61,819 nucleotides of DNA from Bryobacterales bacterium (GTDB lineage: Bacteria > Acidobacteriota > Terriglobia > Bryobacterales > Bryobacteraceae): contig JADLCT010000091.1 of NCBI GenBank assembly GCA_020847045.1, positions 1 through 61,819 of the forward strand. The letters are read 5' to 3'. Below the pieces are notes generated by a model. That model had not been told where the DNA came from. It did no database searches and was given only the letters and a program-made list of their open reading frames with translations. Shown piece after piece: positions 35,392 to 44,527 of this stretch (the first letter of the stretch is position 1; every line of letters begins with the position of its first letter). Position numbers and translations under genes: made by a program.

Positions 35392-35464
35392 CGGGCCATG
35401 TTATCTTGAAAGATTCAGCGCGTTCCCCCGCGTTATTCCAATCGCAAGAGTCACAACACCCGGT

Positions 35465-36208
35465 ATGTCAGGACACTCGAAATGGCACACGATCAAGCAC
35501 AAGAAAGCCGCGCTTGACTCCAAGCGCGGAAAACTGTTCACCCGTTTGATCAAAGAAATTGTAATTGCGGCCCGCAGCGGCGGCGACCCGGATTCCAACG
35601 CGAGACTACGCACGGCCGTGGTGGCGGCCAAGGCCGTTTCCATGCCCGCCGACAACATCAAACGCGCCATCATGCGCGGCACGGGCGAGCTCGAAGGCGG
35701 CCAGATCGAAGAGATGATGTACGAAGGCTACGGGCCGGGCGGCGCGGCCGTGCTGGTGGCCATCGCCACGGACAACCGCAACCGCACGGCAAGCGAGATC
35801 CGGCACGTGTTCTCCAAGAACGGCGGCAACCTGGGCGAACCAGGCAGCGTGGCCTGGATGTTCAAGCGCAGGAGCCAGATTCTGATCGACGGCGAAAAGG
35901 CGGCCGAGGAGCAGTTGATGGAGGTGTGCCTGGACGCGGGCGCCGAGGACATTGTGGACGGCGGCGGCCAGTGGGAGGTTCTCTCGCCGGTGGAGTCGCA
36001 TCAGGCGGTGATGGATGCGCTGGGCAAGGCGGGAATCCCCACGGATTCGGCCGAGCTGGCCTATGTGGCGGAAAACCTGGTGAAGCTGGAAGGCGCGCAG
36101 GCCAGGGGCATGTTGAAGTTGCATGAGGCGCTGGACGATCACGACGACGTCCAGAACGTCTACTCGAATTTTGACATCGACGAGGACGAACTCGGCTCGA
36201 TGGAGTAA
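35465..36208 (+). CDS. yebC: YebC/PmpR family regulator
   Basis: The 247-residue protein starts with the hallmark MSGHSKWHTIKHKKAALDSKRGKLFTRLIKEI and continues PADNIKRAIMRGTGE, YEGYGPGGAAVLVA and NGGNLGEPGSVAWMF. Family members act as DNA-binding regulators, and some help ribosomes pass proline stretches (TACO1-type). I use the ATG at 35465; the frame extends 31 codons upstream into the preceding gene. It lies 15 bp before ruvC, a classic order. Confidence 0.95.
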   Translation: MSGHSKWHTIKHKKAALDSKRGKLFTRLIKEIVIAARSGGDPDSNARLRTAVVAAKAVSMPADNIKRAIMRGTGELEGGQIEEMMYEGYGPGGAAVLVAIATDNRNRTASEIRHVFSKNGGNLGEPGSVAWMFKRRSQILIDGEKAAEEQLMEVCLDAGAEDIVDGGGQWEVLSPVESHQAVMDALGKAGIPTDSAELAYVAENLVKLEGAQARGMLKLHEALDDHDDVQNVYSNFDIDEDELGSME

Positions 36209-36223
36209 GCGCGAGGCCAAGCG

Positions 36224-36733
36224 GTGCGTGTACTAGGAATCGACTGCGGAACCGAGCGGACCGGCTATGGCGTAATCGACTCCGACGGCGTGCGCCACGT
36301 TCTGGTGGCGGCCGGAACCATTCGCACCAATCCCGGCGATGAGATGGCCCAGCGGCTGTGCCTCATCGCCGCGGGGCTGCGCGCAGTGATTCAGGCGCGT
36401 GCGCCGCAGCGCGTGGCCGTGGAAGAGGTGTTTCACGCGGCCAACGCCAAGAGCGCTTTGAAGCTGGCGCAGGTGCGCGGCGTGGCTCTGCTGGTATCTG
36501 CCGAGGCGGGCCTGGAGGTGCGCGAGCATTCGGCGCTGGAAGTGAAGAAGAGCGTCGTGGGGCACGGCCATGCCTCCAAGGAGCAGGTGCAGTTCATGAT
36601 GAGATCGCTGTTGGGCGCGGATGTACCGGTGCGGGAAGCCGATGCCTGCGATGCTTTGGCGGTGGCCGTGTGCGAGGCCACGCGGGCGCGGTTCGACGCG
36701 ATGAGCCTGGCCAAAACGGCGGTGCGGGCATGA
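36224..36733 (+). CDS. ruvC: Holliday junction resolvase RuvC
   Basis: The 169-residue RNase H-fold nuclease starts with GTG (RVLGIDCGTERTGYGV). Catalytic acids are D7, E67 (VAVEEVF), D140 and D143 (EADACDALAVAVC). The KSALKLAQVRGVALL and KKSVVGHGHASKEQVQFM segments are typical. It cleaves four-way junctions in recombinational repair. ruvA and ruvB are not next to it. The stop overlaps the next gene (ATGA). Confidence 0.97.
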   Translation: MRVLGIDCGTERTGYGVIDSDGVRHVLVAAGTIRTNPGDEMAQRLCLIAAGLRAVIQARAPQRVAVEEVFHAANAKSALKLAQVRGVALLVSAEAGLEVREHSALEVKKSVVGHGHASKEQVQFMMRSLLGADVPVREADACDALAVAVCEATRARFDAMSLAKTAVRA

Positions 36734-37395
36734 GGCGCCGGACGGCGGCGGCCGTCCCGGTCGCCGCGCTGATCGCCGTGCTGCCGGCCGCGCTGTGCCT
36801 GGCCGCGCCGGCGCAGGCCGCGCCGAGCCTGTTCTATTCGAAATCCTTTCCAGGCAGCTCGCCCGCTTATGTGCAATTCACGGTGGAGCCCTCGGGCGCC
36901 GTCGTGTATAAGGAAGCGCCGGACGATCCGCAGCCGCTCGCTTTCACTCTGCGGCCCGAGGACGTAAAGCAGATCTTCGAGTTGGTGGCGAAGCTGGACC
37001 ATTTCAAACGTCCGCTCGAGTCGGGACTCAAGGTGGCCCGCATGGGCGACAAGACCTACCGCTGGGAGGATGGCGCGGCGCGTAACGAGGTGAAGTTCAA
37101 CTACACGGTGGACCCCGATGCGCAGGCTCTGCAGGACTGGTTTGAGAAGATCTCGGAAACCCAGCAGCATGTGATCGCCGTGGAGCGCGCCGTGCGCTTC
37201 GACAAGCTGGGCGTGAACAAGGTGCTGCTGCAGTTCCAGGCGGCCATGGAGCGCGGGCGCGTCGTCGCAAGCGATCAGTTCCTGCCCTGGCTGGACCGTG
37301 TGGCGAAGAATGAATCGTACTTGAACATGGCCCGGGAACGCGCGGCCGCGCTGGCGGCCGTCATCCGGAGCGGGAAAGTGAAACCGGCCGAATGA
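36730..37395 (+). CDS. Exported protein of unknown function
   Basis: The 221-residue product has a signal peptide (RRRTAAAVPVAALIAVLPAALCLAAPAQA). The mature part starts SLFYSKSFPGSSPAYVQFTVEPSGAVVYKEAPDD, then helical segments (QDWFEKISETQQHVIAVERAVRFDKLGVNKVLLQFQ). I do not recognise a named domain. It overlaps ruvC by 4 bp and the TPR-thioredoxin gene by 4 bp, so it is tied translationally to both. Confidence 0.75.
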   Translation: MRRRTAAAVPVAALIAVLPAALCLAAPAQAAPSLFYSKSFPGSSPAYVQFTVEPSGAVVYKEAPDDPQPLAFTLRPEDVKQIFELVAKLDHFKRPLESGLKVARMGDKTYRWEDGAARNEVKFNYTVDPDAQALQDWFEKISETQQHVIAVERAVRFDKLGVNKVLLQFQAAMERGRVVASDQFLPWLDRVAKNESYLNMARERAAALAAVIRSGKVKPAE

Positions 37396-38663
37396 GGAAT
37401 ACAGTGCCCGGATGGGTTTGGAGTCTGGTGGTGGCGGCGGCCATGGCTCGCGCGCCCGCGCGGGCGCAGGAGATGCCGTCCAACGAGCAGGCCGAGTTGA
37501 GGGCCGGGCTGAGCGAAGCCGGTTCGAGCCAGATCGAATTCATCCGCGCCATCGAGCGGCACCTGCAAAAGTATCCGCGCACGGCGCAACGCGCCGAACT
37601 GGAGCGGGCGTTGGTCAAGGCCTCGATGGAGGCGCGCGACAGCCGCAGGATTGTCCTGTACGGCGAGCGTGTGATCGAGCGGGAGCCTGCCAATACGGAG
37701 CTGCTGGAGCGCGTGGCGCGCTCTCTGCTGGCCACCGAAAGCGCCGAAAACGCGAAGCGGGCGATGGAGTATGCGAAACGGCTGGAGGCGGCCGTGCGTT
37801 CGCAGGCCGAGCTGGCGCCGGGCGTGGCGGGCGCGGCGGCGCAGTGGGAACAGCGCCAGATTCTGCTGGGCAAGGCCCTTGTGTACCAGAGCCGGGCGGC
37901 GGGCAATGCCGGCCAGGCCGCGCAAGCCGTGGAGCTGGCGAAAAAGAGTTTTGACGAGGCGCCTTCTGCCGAGAGCGCGCGTGAGATTGCCCGCTGGCTC
38001 GACCGCCTGGGGCGGACCGCGGAGGCCGTACCCTATCTCTGCGACGCCTTCATGCTGAGCGACAGCCAGGCCGAGGCCGACGGCCGCGTGAAGGACCGCG
38101 CGCGGATGGCCGAGTGGCAGAAGAAGCTCGCGATGAGCGATGCGGCGCTGGGCGAGCAGTTGCTCGCCGGCTTCGACCGTGTGCGGAAGCTGGTGGACGC
38201 CAGGAAAGCCAGGCTGCGGGCGATGGATCCCAACGTGTTCACCACCGAGCCGATGGAGTTCGTCATCCAGGGCGTCGAGGGCGACAAACTGGAGATGGCC
38301 AAGCTGAAGGGCAAGGTGGTGGTGGTGGATTTCTGGGCCACCTGGTGCGGGCCATGCCGGGCGCAGCAGCCCCTCTACGAGCAGGTGAAACAGCGTTTTG
38401 CCGGCAACGCCGAGGTGGTCTTTCTGAATCTGAGCACGGATGAGGACAGGCCGCTGGTGAAGCCGTTTCTGGCCAGGAACGGCTGGAACAAGACGGTGTA
38501 TTTCGACGACGGACTGGCCGGGTTGCTGCGTGTGAACTCGATTCCAACGACGGTGGTGTTCAATCCGCGCGGCGAGGTGTCGGCGCGCATGAACGGCTAC
38601 ATCATGGAGAAGTTCGTGGACATGCTGACGGACCGGATTCAGCAGGCGCTGGGAGAAAAGTAG
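37392..38663 (+). CDS. TPR-like plus TlpA/thioredoxin-fold exported protein
   Basis: The 423-residue product has a weak signal peptide, a helical TPR-like region (about 30-260) and a C-terminal TlpA/ResA-type thioredoxin domain (about 285-415) with [18 protein letters not shown] and the cis-Pro segment [16 protein letters not shown]. The CxxC is intact. Such proteins reduce or deliver disulfides outside the cytoplasm. The start overlaps the preceding gene by 4 bp. Confidence 0.88.
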   Translation: MRNTVPGWVWSLVVAAAMARAPARAQEMPSNEQAELRAGLSEAGSSQIEFIRAIERHLQKYPRTAQRAELERALVKASMEARDSRRIVLYGERVIEREPANTELLERVARSLLATESAENAKRAMEYAKRLEAAVRSQAELAPGVAGAAAQWEQRQILLGKALVYQSRAAGNAGQAAQAVELAKKSFDEAPSAESAREIARWLDRLGRTAEAVPYLCDAFMLSDSQAEADGRVKDRARMAEWQKKLAMSDAALGEQLLAGFDRVRKLVDARKARLRAMDPNVFTTEPMEFVIQGVEGDKLEMAKLKGKVVVVDFWATWCGPCRAQQPLYEQVKQRFAGNAEVVFLNLSTDEDRPLVKPFLARNGWNKTVYFDDGLAGLLRVNSIPTTVVFNPRGEVSARMNGYIMEKFVDMLTDRIQQALGEK

Positions 38664-38670
38664 GCCGCCG

Positions 38671-39855
38671 ATGACACGCTTCCGGCGGGTGGTGTGGATC
38701 GTGCTCGACAGCGTGGGCATTGGTGAAATGCCGGACGCGGCCGCTTACGGCGACGCGGGAAGCGACACACTCGGCAACATTGCGCGTCTGCGCGGTTTGC
38801 GCCTGCCGAACCTGTGCGCCCTGGGGCTGGGCAACATCAAGACGCTGGCCGGGCTGCCTGCGGCGGCCACGCCCGAGGGCGCTTACGGCAAGGCGGCGCT
38901 GCGCTCACCCGGCAAGGATACGACGACCGGGCATTGGGAGATGGCGGGCATCTGGCTGGACAAGCCGCTGCCCATGTATCCGCACGGGTTTCCCCCAGAA
39001 GTGATGGACGCCTTCGAGCGCGCCATCGGTCGCGGATGGCTGGCGAACAAGCCGGCCAGTGGAACCGAAATCATCGCCGAGTTGGGCGGCGAGCATGTGC
39101 GCACGGGAAAGCCGATTGTGTATACCTCGGCCGACAGCGTGTTTCAAATCGCGGCGCATGAGGACGTGATTCCGATCGAGGAGCTCTACCGGATCTGCGA
39201 AGCGGCGCGGTCGATTCTGGTGGGCGAGCACGAGGTGGGGCGCGTCATTGCCAGGCCGTTCGTGGGCGTCAGCGGCGCGTACACGCGGACAGCTAACCGG
39301 CGCGATTTCGCCACGCCTCCCCAGCCGGGCATGCTGCTGGACCGTTTGGAGGCGGCCGTGCCGAAGCCGGTTGTCTATACCGTGGGAAAGATTCACGACG
39401 TGTTTCTGGGACGGGGCATCGGTCCACACGTGAAGACGAAGACCAACGCCGATGGCATGGAGAAAACACTGCGGGCCATGGCCGAGTTGCGCGGCGAGCC
39501 GGCGCTGGTGTGGACCAACCTGGTGGACTTCGACATGCTTTATGGCCACAGGAACGACGTCGAGGGCTATGCACGGGCGCTCGAGGAGTTCGACCGGTGG
39601 CTTCCCGAGCTGCGCGCCGGGTTGGATGCCGAAGACCTGCTGATGCTGACGGCGGATCATGGATGCGACCCGACGACGCCCTCCACAGACCATAGCCGTG
39701 AGTATGTGCCGGTGCTGCTGGCGGGCGCGGGTGTGCGCGCGGGCGCCGCTCTGGGCGTGCGCGAATCGCTGGCGGATCTCGGCCAGACCGTGGCCGCGAA
39801 CTTTGGAACGAGGATCGAACATGGAACAAGCCTGCTGCCGCTGGTCGCGGCGTGA
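38671..39855 (+). CDS. deoB: Phosphopentomutase
   Basis: The 394-residue enzyme of the alkaline-phosphatase superfamily interconverts ribose-1- and ribose-5-phosphate. Diagnostic segments are [30 protein letters not shown] (phosphorylated Thr), [33 protein letters not shown] and [24 protein letters not shown] for the two metals. The length is normal. The last 35 bp overlap the next gene, which is in another frame. Confidence 0.96.
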   Translation: MTRFRRVVWIVLDSVGIGEMPDAAAYGDAGSDTLGNIARLRGLRLPNLCALGLGNIKTLAGLPAAATPEGAYGKAALRSPGKDTTTGHWEMAGIWLDKPLPMYPHGFPPEVMDAFERAIGRGWLANKPASGTEIIAELGGEHVRTGKPIVYTSADSVFQIAAHEDVIPIEELYRICEAARSILVGEHEVGRVIARPFVGVSGAYTRTANRRDFATPPQPGMLLDRLEAAVPKPVVYTVGKIHDVFLGRGIGPHVKTKTNADGMEKTLRAMAELRGEPALVWTNLVDFDMLYGHRNDVEGYARALEEFDRWLPELRAGLDAEDLLMLTADHGCDPTTPSTDHSREYVPVLLAGAGVRAGAALGVRESLADLGQTVAANFGTRIEHGTSLLPLVAA

Positions 39856-41071
39856 CGCCGCGCGCTGGGGGATGATGGCGCTGACGCGCGCCGCGCTGGG
39901 AGCCTCTTCGGGCGCGGCGGCCTTCGGAGCCGCGAAACGCCGGAAGCTGCTGGTGATCTCCGTCGATGGCATGGACCACCGCTACATGCGCGATGCGGAC
40001 ACGCTGGGACTGAAGACGCCGAATCTGCGCAAGCTAACGCGCGAAGGCGCATGGGCCGATGGCGTGGTGGGCGTGGTTCCCACCGTCACCTGGCCGTCGC
40101 ACTCCACCATGGTGACCGGCGTGACGCCGGAGGTGCACGGCATCCTGAACAACGATCGGCCGAAGGAGCAGGGCGGCGGCCGGTACTGGTTCCGCAAGTA
40201 TCTGAAGGCTGTTCCCCTCTACGACGTGGCGCGGGAGAAGGGGTTGAAGACGGCGGCCGTGGAATGGCCCGTCACGGTGGACGCGGCCATCGACTTCAAC
40301 ATTCCCGAGGTGTTCGTGAAGCTCGGCGCCGGCATGGACATGGAGTCGCACGAGAAGCACTCGACGCCTGGGTTGCTGGACAAGATCGCCGCCATGTTTC
40401 CGTCGTTTCCCCAGGAGTGGCTGGACGACCGCACGCGGACGCAGGCCGTGGTCTACCTGTTGAAGCAGGAACGGCCCGATTTGATCCTGGTCCACCTGGT
40501 GGATCACGACGATGCGGCGCACGCCGCCGGACCGTTTTCCAAACGAGCCCGGGCGAAGCTCGAATATGCGGACGAGTTGATCGGGCTGATGATGAAGGCG
40601 CTGCCGAAGGACATGTGCGTGGCCGTGGTGAGCGACCACGGCTTTGAGCGCGTGGACCGCCTGGCCGACCCGCGCGAAGCGTTGCTGCGGGAAGGAGTCG
40701 CGGGCGAGTTGACCGTGAACGGCACGATGGCCTGGACCCGGGACGCGGCCGTGGCCGCGGCGCTGCGGCGGCATGCCGGCGAGGCGCCGTATGGCATCGC
40801 CCGCGAGATTCCGGCGTCTGAAGTGGAGCGGATCTGGCCGCCCATGAAGGGGGCCTTTCTGTTCGAGCCGATGGAGCATGTGCAGTTCGGCAAGCCCGCG
40901 CCCCGCGCCGTCAGCGGATCGCACGGCTACTGGCCGCTGCGCAAGGACTACCGCGCCACATACGCCATGTGGGGGCCGGGCGTGAAGCGCGAACGGCTGC
41001 CGGAGATCGAAATGGTGTCCATCGCCGGCCGTCTGGCTTCGGTGCTGGGCCTGGAGTTTCCCGCGAAGTAA
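39821..41071 (+). CDS. Exported type I phosphodiesterase/nucleotide pyrophosphatase
   Basis: The 416-residue protein has a Tat-like start ([10 protein letters not shown]). The catalytic core includes [35 protein letters not shown] (Thr nucleophile), [15 protein letters not shown] and [10 protein letters not shown], and it ends with SGSHGYWPL, giving the remaining metal His. It probably hydrolyses phosphodiester or pyrophosphate bonds. The start overlaps deoB by 35 bp; ATG 39821 is chosen because the conserved core begins about 40 residues later. Confidence 0.88.
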   Translation: MEQACCRWSRRDAARWGMMALTRAALGASSGAAAFGAAKRRKLLVISVDGMDHRYMRDADTLGLKTPNLRKLTREGAWADGVVGVVPTVTWPSHSTMVTGVTPEVHGILNNDRPKEQGGGRYWFRKYLKAVPLYDVAREKGLKTAAVEWPVTVDAAIDFNIPEVFVKLGAGMDMESHEKHSTPGLLDKIAAMFPSFPQEWLDDRTRTQAVVYLLKQERPDLILVHLVDHDDAAHAAGPFSKRARAKLEYADELIGLMMKALPKDMCVAVVSDHGFERVDRLADPREALLREGVAGELTVNGTMAWTRDAAVAAALRRHAGEAPYGIAREIPASEVERIWPPMKGAFLFEPMEHVQFGKPAPRAVSGSHGYWPLRKDYRATYAMWGPGVKRERLPEIEMVSIAGRLASVLGLEFPAK

Positions 41072-41112
41072 AGGCCGCGCGCCTCGCGCGGCAGAGAGTG
41101 TAAGGAGAAATC

Positions 41113-41871
41113 ATGAGTGCACGCAGGCCGTTGATGGCCGGAAATTGGAAGATGTACAAGACGCCGGCGCAGACGGCGGAGTTTTTCGAGAAGTTTCTGC
41201 CGCTGGTGGCCGAGTCCTCGCACGCCGATGTGTTGATCTGCCCGCCATTTTTGAATCTGACCGCGGCGGCCGGCGCGGCGGCCGGCAGCAAGGTGGCCGT
41301 GGGCGCGCAGAACTGCCACTGGGAGACGAAGGAGGGTGCGTTCACGGGTGAAGTGTCGGCGCCGATGCTGAAGGCGGCGGGCTGCGCGGCCGTGATCATC
41401 GGCCACAGCGAGCGGCGGCAGTTTTTTGGTGAAACCGACGCGACGGTGCTGAAGCGGACGCAAGCGGCGCTGGCCAGTGGACTGCTGCCGGTGGTGTGCG
41501 TGGGCGAGCGGTTGGAGGAGCGCGAGTCGGGCCGCACCGGCGACGTGCTGCGAGCGCAGTTCACAGACGGCATCGCGCCGCTGGAGGCGGCCGGCTTCGC
41601 CAAAATCGTGATCGCCTACGAGCCCGTATGGGCGATTGGAACCGGCAAGGTGGCCACGCCGGAGATGGCGGCCGAGGCGCACCGAAGTCTGCGCGCACTG
41701 GTGGAGGCGCGGTATGGCAAAGAGGCCGCCGCGGCCGTGCGCATTCTGTACGGCGGCAGTGTGAAACCCGACAACGTGAAGGGTCTGATGGCACAGGTGG
41801 AGATCGACGGTACGCTGGTGGGCGGAGCTAGTCTCGATCCGGTGGGCTTTGCGTCGATTGTGAACTTTTAG
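41113..41871 (+). CDS. tpiA: Triosephosphate isomerase
   Basis: The 252-residue TIM barrel has MAGNWKMYKT at the N terminus (catalytic Lys), VIIGHSERRQFFGETD (catalytic His), VIAYEPVWAIGTGKVATPE (catalytic Glu) and RILYGGSVKPDNVKGLM. It interconverts DHAP and glyceraldehyde-3-phosphate in glycolysis. AAGGAG precedes the ATG. The last 44 bp overlap dinB on the opposite strand. Confidence 0.98.
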   Translation: MSARRPLMAGNWKMYKTPAQTAEFFEKFLPLVAESSHADVLICPPFLNLTAAAGAAAGSKVAVGAQNCHWETKEGAFTGEVSAPMLKAAGCAAVIIGHSERRQFFGETDATVLKRTQAALASGLLPVVCVGERLEERESGRTGDVLRAQFTDGIAPLEAAGFAKIVIAYEPVWAIGTGKVATPEMAAEAHRSLRALVEARYGKEAAAAVRILYGGSVKPDNVKGLMAQVEIDGTLVGGASLDPVGFASIVNF

Positions 41872-43108
41872 GCCGCTGCGGGCGTTCCGGCGCCGGTTCC
41901 AGCCGCTGTGCAGAGGTCTCGTCCACGCGGCGGCGGAACCTGCCCTGCAAGCCCGCGGCCAGCGAGACGGTATCGTCGCCGAACTTGTCGCGCAGGCGGT
42001 CGGCGGCGGCCATGGCCGAGCGCCAGCGGTCCCTGTTTGACTGCTCCAGCAGGCTGGACTGCCCCTCGGTTTGTTCCAGGTTTGAAGCCTGTACGCCGAT
42101 CAGGCGGACGGGTGCGCCCCTCCAATTTTTCTCGAACAGCGCGCGGGCCTCGGCGAAGATCTCGGTGTCGAGTTGCGAGGCGTGCGCCAGCGTGCGGGCG
42201 CGGGTGATCGTGTGAAAGTCCGCGTCGCGCAGCTTGATCTGAACGGTTCGCGTGAAAAAGCCGTGATCGCGCAGGCGGCGGCCCACCATCTCGCTCAGGT
42301 GGGCGATGGTGGCGATCAGGCGGCCTCGCTCGGCCGTGTCCTCGTCATAGGTGTGTTCGTGGCTGATGGACTTTGGGTCCTCGGTTTCCAGGAACGAAGA
42401 GTCGAACCAGCCGCCCGCATCGAGGCCCTGGGCCTTTCCCGCCAGGGCGAGTCCCCATTTGCCGAAGCGCTGTTCGAGAAACGCCGGATCGAGGCGGGCC
42501 AGGTCGCCAATCCTCCGGATGCCGCACAGGTGCAGCGCCTCTTCGGTACGTTTGCCCACGCCAGGTACTTTGCGGACATCGAGGGGGGCCAGAAACCGGG
42601 CCTCGGTTCCCGGAAGCACCCACAAGACTCCGTTCGGCTTAGCCTGATCCGAGCAGATCTTGGAGACCAGCCGCGACGAAGAGATGCCGATGGAGCAGTT
42701 CAGCCCGGTAGCCCGCTTGATGCGTTCGTGCAGCTTATGGCCGGCGGCCAGAGGCGGACCGTGCAGGCGCGTGGCGCCGCTCACGTCCAGGTACGCCTCG
42801 TCGATGGAGGCCATGCTCACCAGGGGCGTGAAGGCGCGCAACTCGGCCTCGACGCGCCGCGAGTATTCGACGTAACGCTCGCGGTTGCCGTTCAGAAAGA
42901 TGGCGTGCGGACACTTCTGCGAAGCCGTGCGCAGAGGCATGGCGGAGTGGACGCCGAACTTGCGCGCCTCGTAAGAAGCCGCCGAGACGACACCGCGCGC
43001 GTTGGCCGGTCCCCCCACCACCACGGCCTTGCCCTTCAGCGACGGGTCGAAGATCTCCTCCACCGAGACGAAGAAGGCGTCCATGTCGACGTGGAAGATG
43101 GTGGCCAT
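41828..43108 (-). CDS. dinB: DNA polymerase IV (Y-family translesion polymerase)
   Basis: The 426-residue enzyme begins MATIFHVDMDAFFVSVEE (catalytic D8) and has SMASIDEAYLDVSG (second acidic pair) and GISSSRLVSKICSDQAKPNG. The thumb follows with VPGVGKRTEEALHLCGI and a little-finger domain about 230-350. The C-terminal 40 residues are low-complexity, and I see no canonical clamp-binding motif there. It allows error-prone bypass synthesis. The 3' end overlaps tpiA. Confidence 0.95.
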   Translation of the reverse strand: MATIFHVDMDAFFVSVEEIFDPSLKGKAVVVGGPANARGVVSAASYEARKFGVHSAMPLRTASQKCPHAIFLNGNRERYVEYSRRVEAELRAFTPLVSMASIDEAYLDVSGATRLHGPPLAAGHKLHERIKRATGLNCSIGISSSRLVSKICSDQAKPNGVLWVLPGTEARFLAPLDVRKVPGVGKRTEEALHLCGIRRIGDLARLDPAFLEQRFGKWGLALAGKAQGLDAGGWFDSSFLETEDPKSISHEHTYDEDTAERGRLIATIAHLSEMVGRRLRDHGFFTRTVQIKLRDADFHTITRARTLAHASQLDTEIFAEARALFEKNWRGAPVRLIGVQASNLEQTEGQSSLLEQSNRDRWRSAMAAADRLRDKFGDDTVSLAAGLQGRFRRRVDETSAQRLEPAPERPQRPKSSQSTQSPPDRD

Positions 43109-43129
43109 GGCCGGGCGCGTACTACTATT

Positions 43130-43933
43130 TTAGGCGCGCCCGGCTTTTTTCCGCGCAAACTTCATGCCGGTCCAGTCGCCGTCGACGGCGCAGATCTTGT
43201 AGTCCACCAGACCGCTGGCCAGGCCCGCCGCCCGCACATCGTTCTGGTTGAAATCCGCGCGCAGGTGGCCCGAGGACTTCGGATAAACCAGCCACAGCGA
43301 GACGCCCTCCGGGAGACGCGCCTCCAGGTAGGGCAGCTCCTCGCGCAGCTCACGCGCCGAGCGCACGAACCACAGGGCCAGCCCCGCCGTCCGAGTCAGC
43401 CGCGGCACAAATTGCACGCCCTCCGGCAGCCCGTCCAACGCTTCTGAAAACCCCTCCGGCTCGCCCAGCAACGCCACGGTCAGGCCCGCCTTCAGCCCCA
43501 GCTTCTGGGCCAGCGGCGTCCCCTCGTACTTCTTCATGTGCGGCTCCGGCTTCACAGGCTCATCCGGGGCCTCGCGCACGGCCCGCCGCACGGCCGCCGC
43601 CACGCCAGACCACTCCGTGTACACCGCGTCGGGCAGTTCGGCCCGCACCTTGGCCACCTTGTCCGGCGCGCCGCCCACGAACACGATGGGGATCCGGCAG
43701 ATGGACGGATGCAGGCGGAGCGACTTGGCGATCATGTGCCCGTGCGAAGGCTGCCGGTCCAGGTCGATCACCAGAGCGTCTGGATTCACGCTCTTGAAGT
43801 GGGACACGAACTTCGTCACCGTCATCGGCGCCGCGTGCACGGCAAACCCCGCCGACTCCAGTTGCGCGGCCCGTGCGGCGGCCACCTCCGGCTTCCAGCA
43901 CACCAGACGAACCAACAGCGGCTTTCCGGCCAT
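43130..43933 (-). CDS. Pseudo-receiver plus DUF3052 fusion protein
   Basis: The 267-residue protein has two parts. Residues about 5-125 resemble a receiver (DALVIDLDRQPS, IPIVFVGGAPDKV), but the N-terminal acidic pair is missing (LVRLVCWKPEV). Residues about 140-265 match DUF3052: LGLKAGLTVALLGEPEGFSEAL, LALWFVRSARELREELP, LWLVYPKSSGHLRADFNQNDVRAAGLASGLVDYKICAVDGDWTGMKFARK. DUF3052 function is unknown. GGGAGGTG before ATG 43933 decides the start over 43948. Its stop is 21 bp from the dinB start, same strand. Confidence 0.75.
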   Translation of the reverse strand: MAGKPLLVRLVCWKPEVAAARAAQLESAGFAVHAAPMTVTKFVSHFKSVNPDALVIDLDRQPSHGHMIAKSLRLHPSICRIPIVFVGGAPDKVAKVRAELPDAVYTEWSGVAAAVRRAVREAPDEPVKPEPHMKKYEGTPLAQKLGLKAGLTVALLGEPEGFSEALDGLPEGVQFVPRLTRTAGLALWFVRSARELREELPYLEARLPEGVSLWLVYPKSSGHLRADFNQNDVRAAGLASGLVDYKICAVDGDWTGMKFARKKAGRA

Positions 43934-43950
43934 GCCCACCTCCCGCAAGC

Positions 43951-44439
43951 CTACCCGTCCTGAAACTTCCTCCGCGAACGCGCCACGGCGGCTTTCGCCT
44001 CGGCCTCAGTTTCGCGCTGTTTGATGGCTTCGCGCTTGTCGTGGTGCTGCTTGCCCTTGGCCAGCGCGATTTCCACCTTCACCAGGCCGTTTTTCAAGTA
44101 CACCTTCGTCGGCACCAGCGTGAAGCCGCGCTCGCGCGTCTTTGCCCCCAGTTTCTCGATCTCGCCCCGGTGCAACAGCAACTTCCGCTTCCGCAGCTCC
44201 GCATGGTTGGCCCGGTTCCCGTGCGAATAGGGCGAAAAGTGAGCGTTCACCAGCCACGCCTCGTCCTTGACGATCTCGGCGTAAGCATCCACAAGCTGCA
44301 CCTTGCCGCCGCGCGCCGATTTCACCTCGGTCCCGGTCAACGCCAGACCCGCTTCCAGGAAGTCCGACAGGTAGTAGTTGTGCCGTGCCTGCCGGTTCTC
44401 GGCCAGGATTTTGAACTGTTTTTCCGCGGTCGCCGCCAT
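43951..44439 (-). CDS. smpB: SsrA-binding protein SmpB
   Basis: The 162-residue protein carries the SmpB signatures: KILAENRQARHNYYLSDFLEAGLALTGTEVKSAR, DEAWLVNAHFSPYSHGNRANH, RKRKLLLHRGEIEKL and GLVKVEIALAKGKQHHDKREAIKQRE. The basic C-terminal tail enters the ribosome decoding site with tmRNA during trans-translation. No tmRNA gene is seen nearby. It starts 17 bp upstream of the DUF3052 fusion gene and is divergent from the secretin gene. Confidence 0.96.
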   Translation of the reverse strand: MAATAEKQFKILAENRQARHNYYLSDFLEAGLALTGTEVKSARGGKVQLVDAYAEIVKDEAWLVNAHFSPYSHGNRANHAELRKRKLLLHRGEIEKLGAKTRERGFTLVPTKVYLKNGLVKVEIALAKGKQHHDKREAIKQRETEAEAKAAVARSRRKFQDG

Positions 44440-44527
44440 TGGCCCTCACAAGTTCCCCTGCACGCTCGCAAGGGGTTGCCCGTCAATGGATTAGATGGGC
44501 CCGAGGTCCATCCTAGCACGAGCGCGC

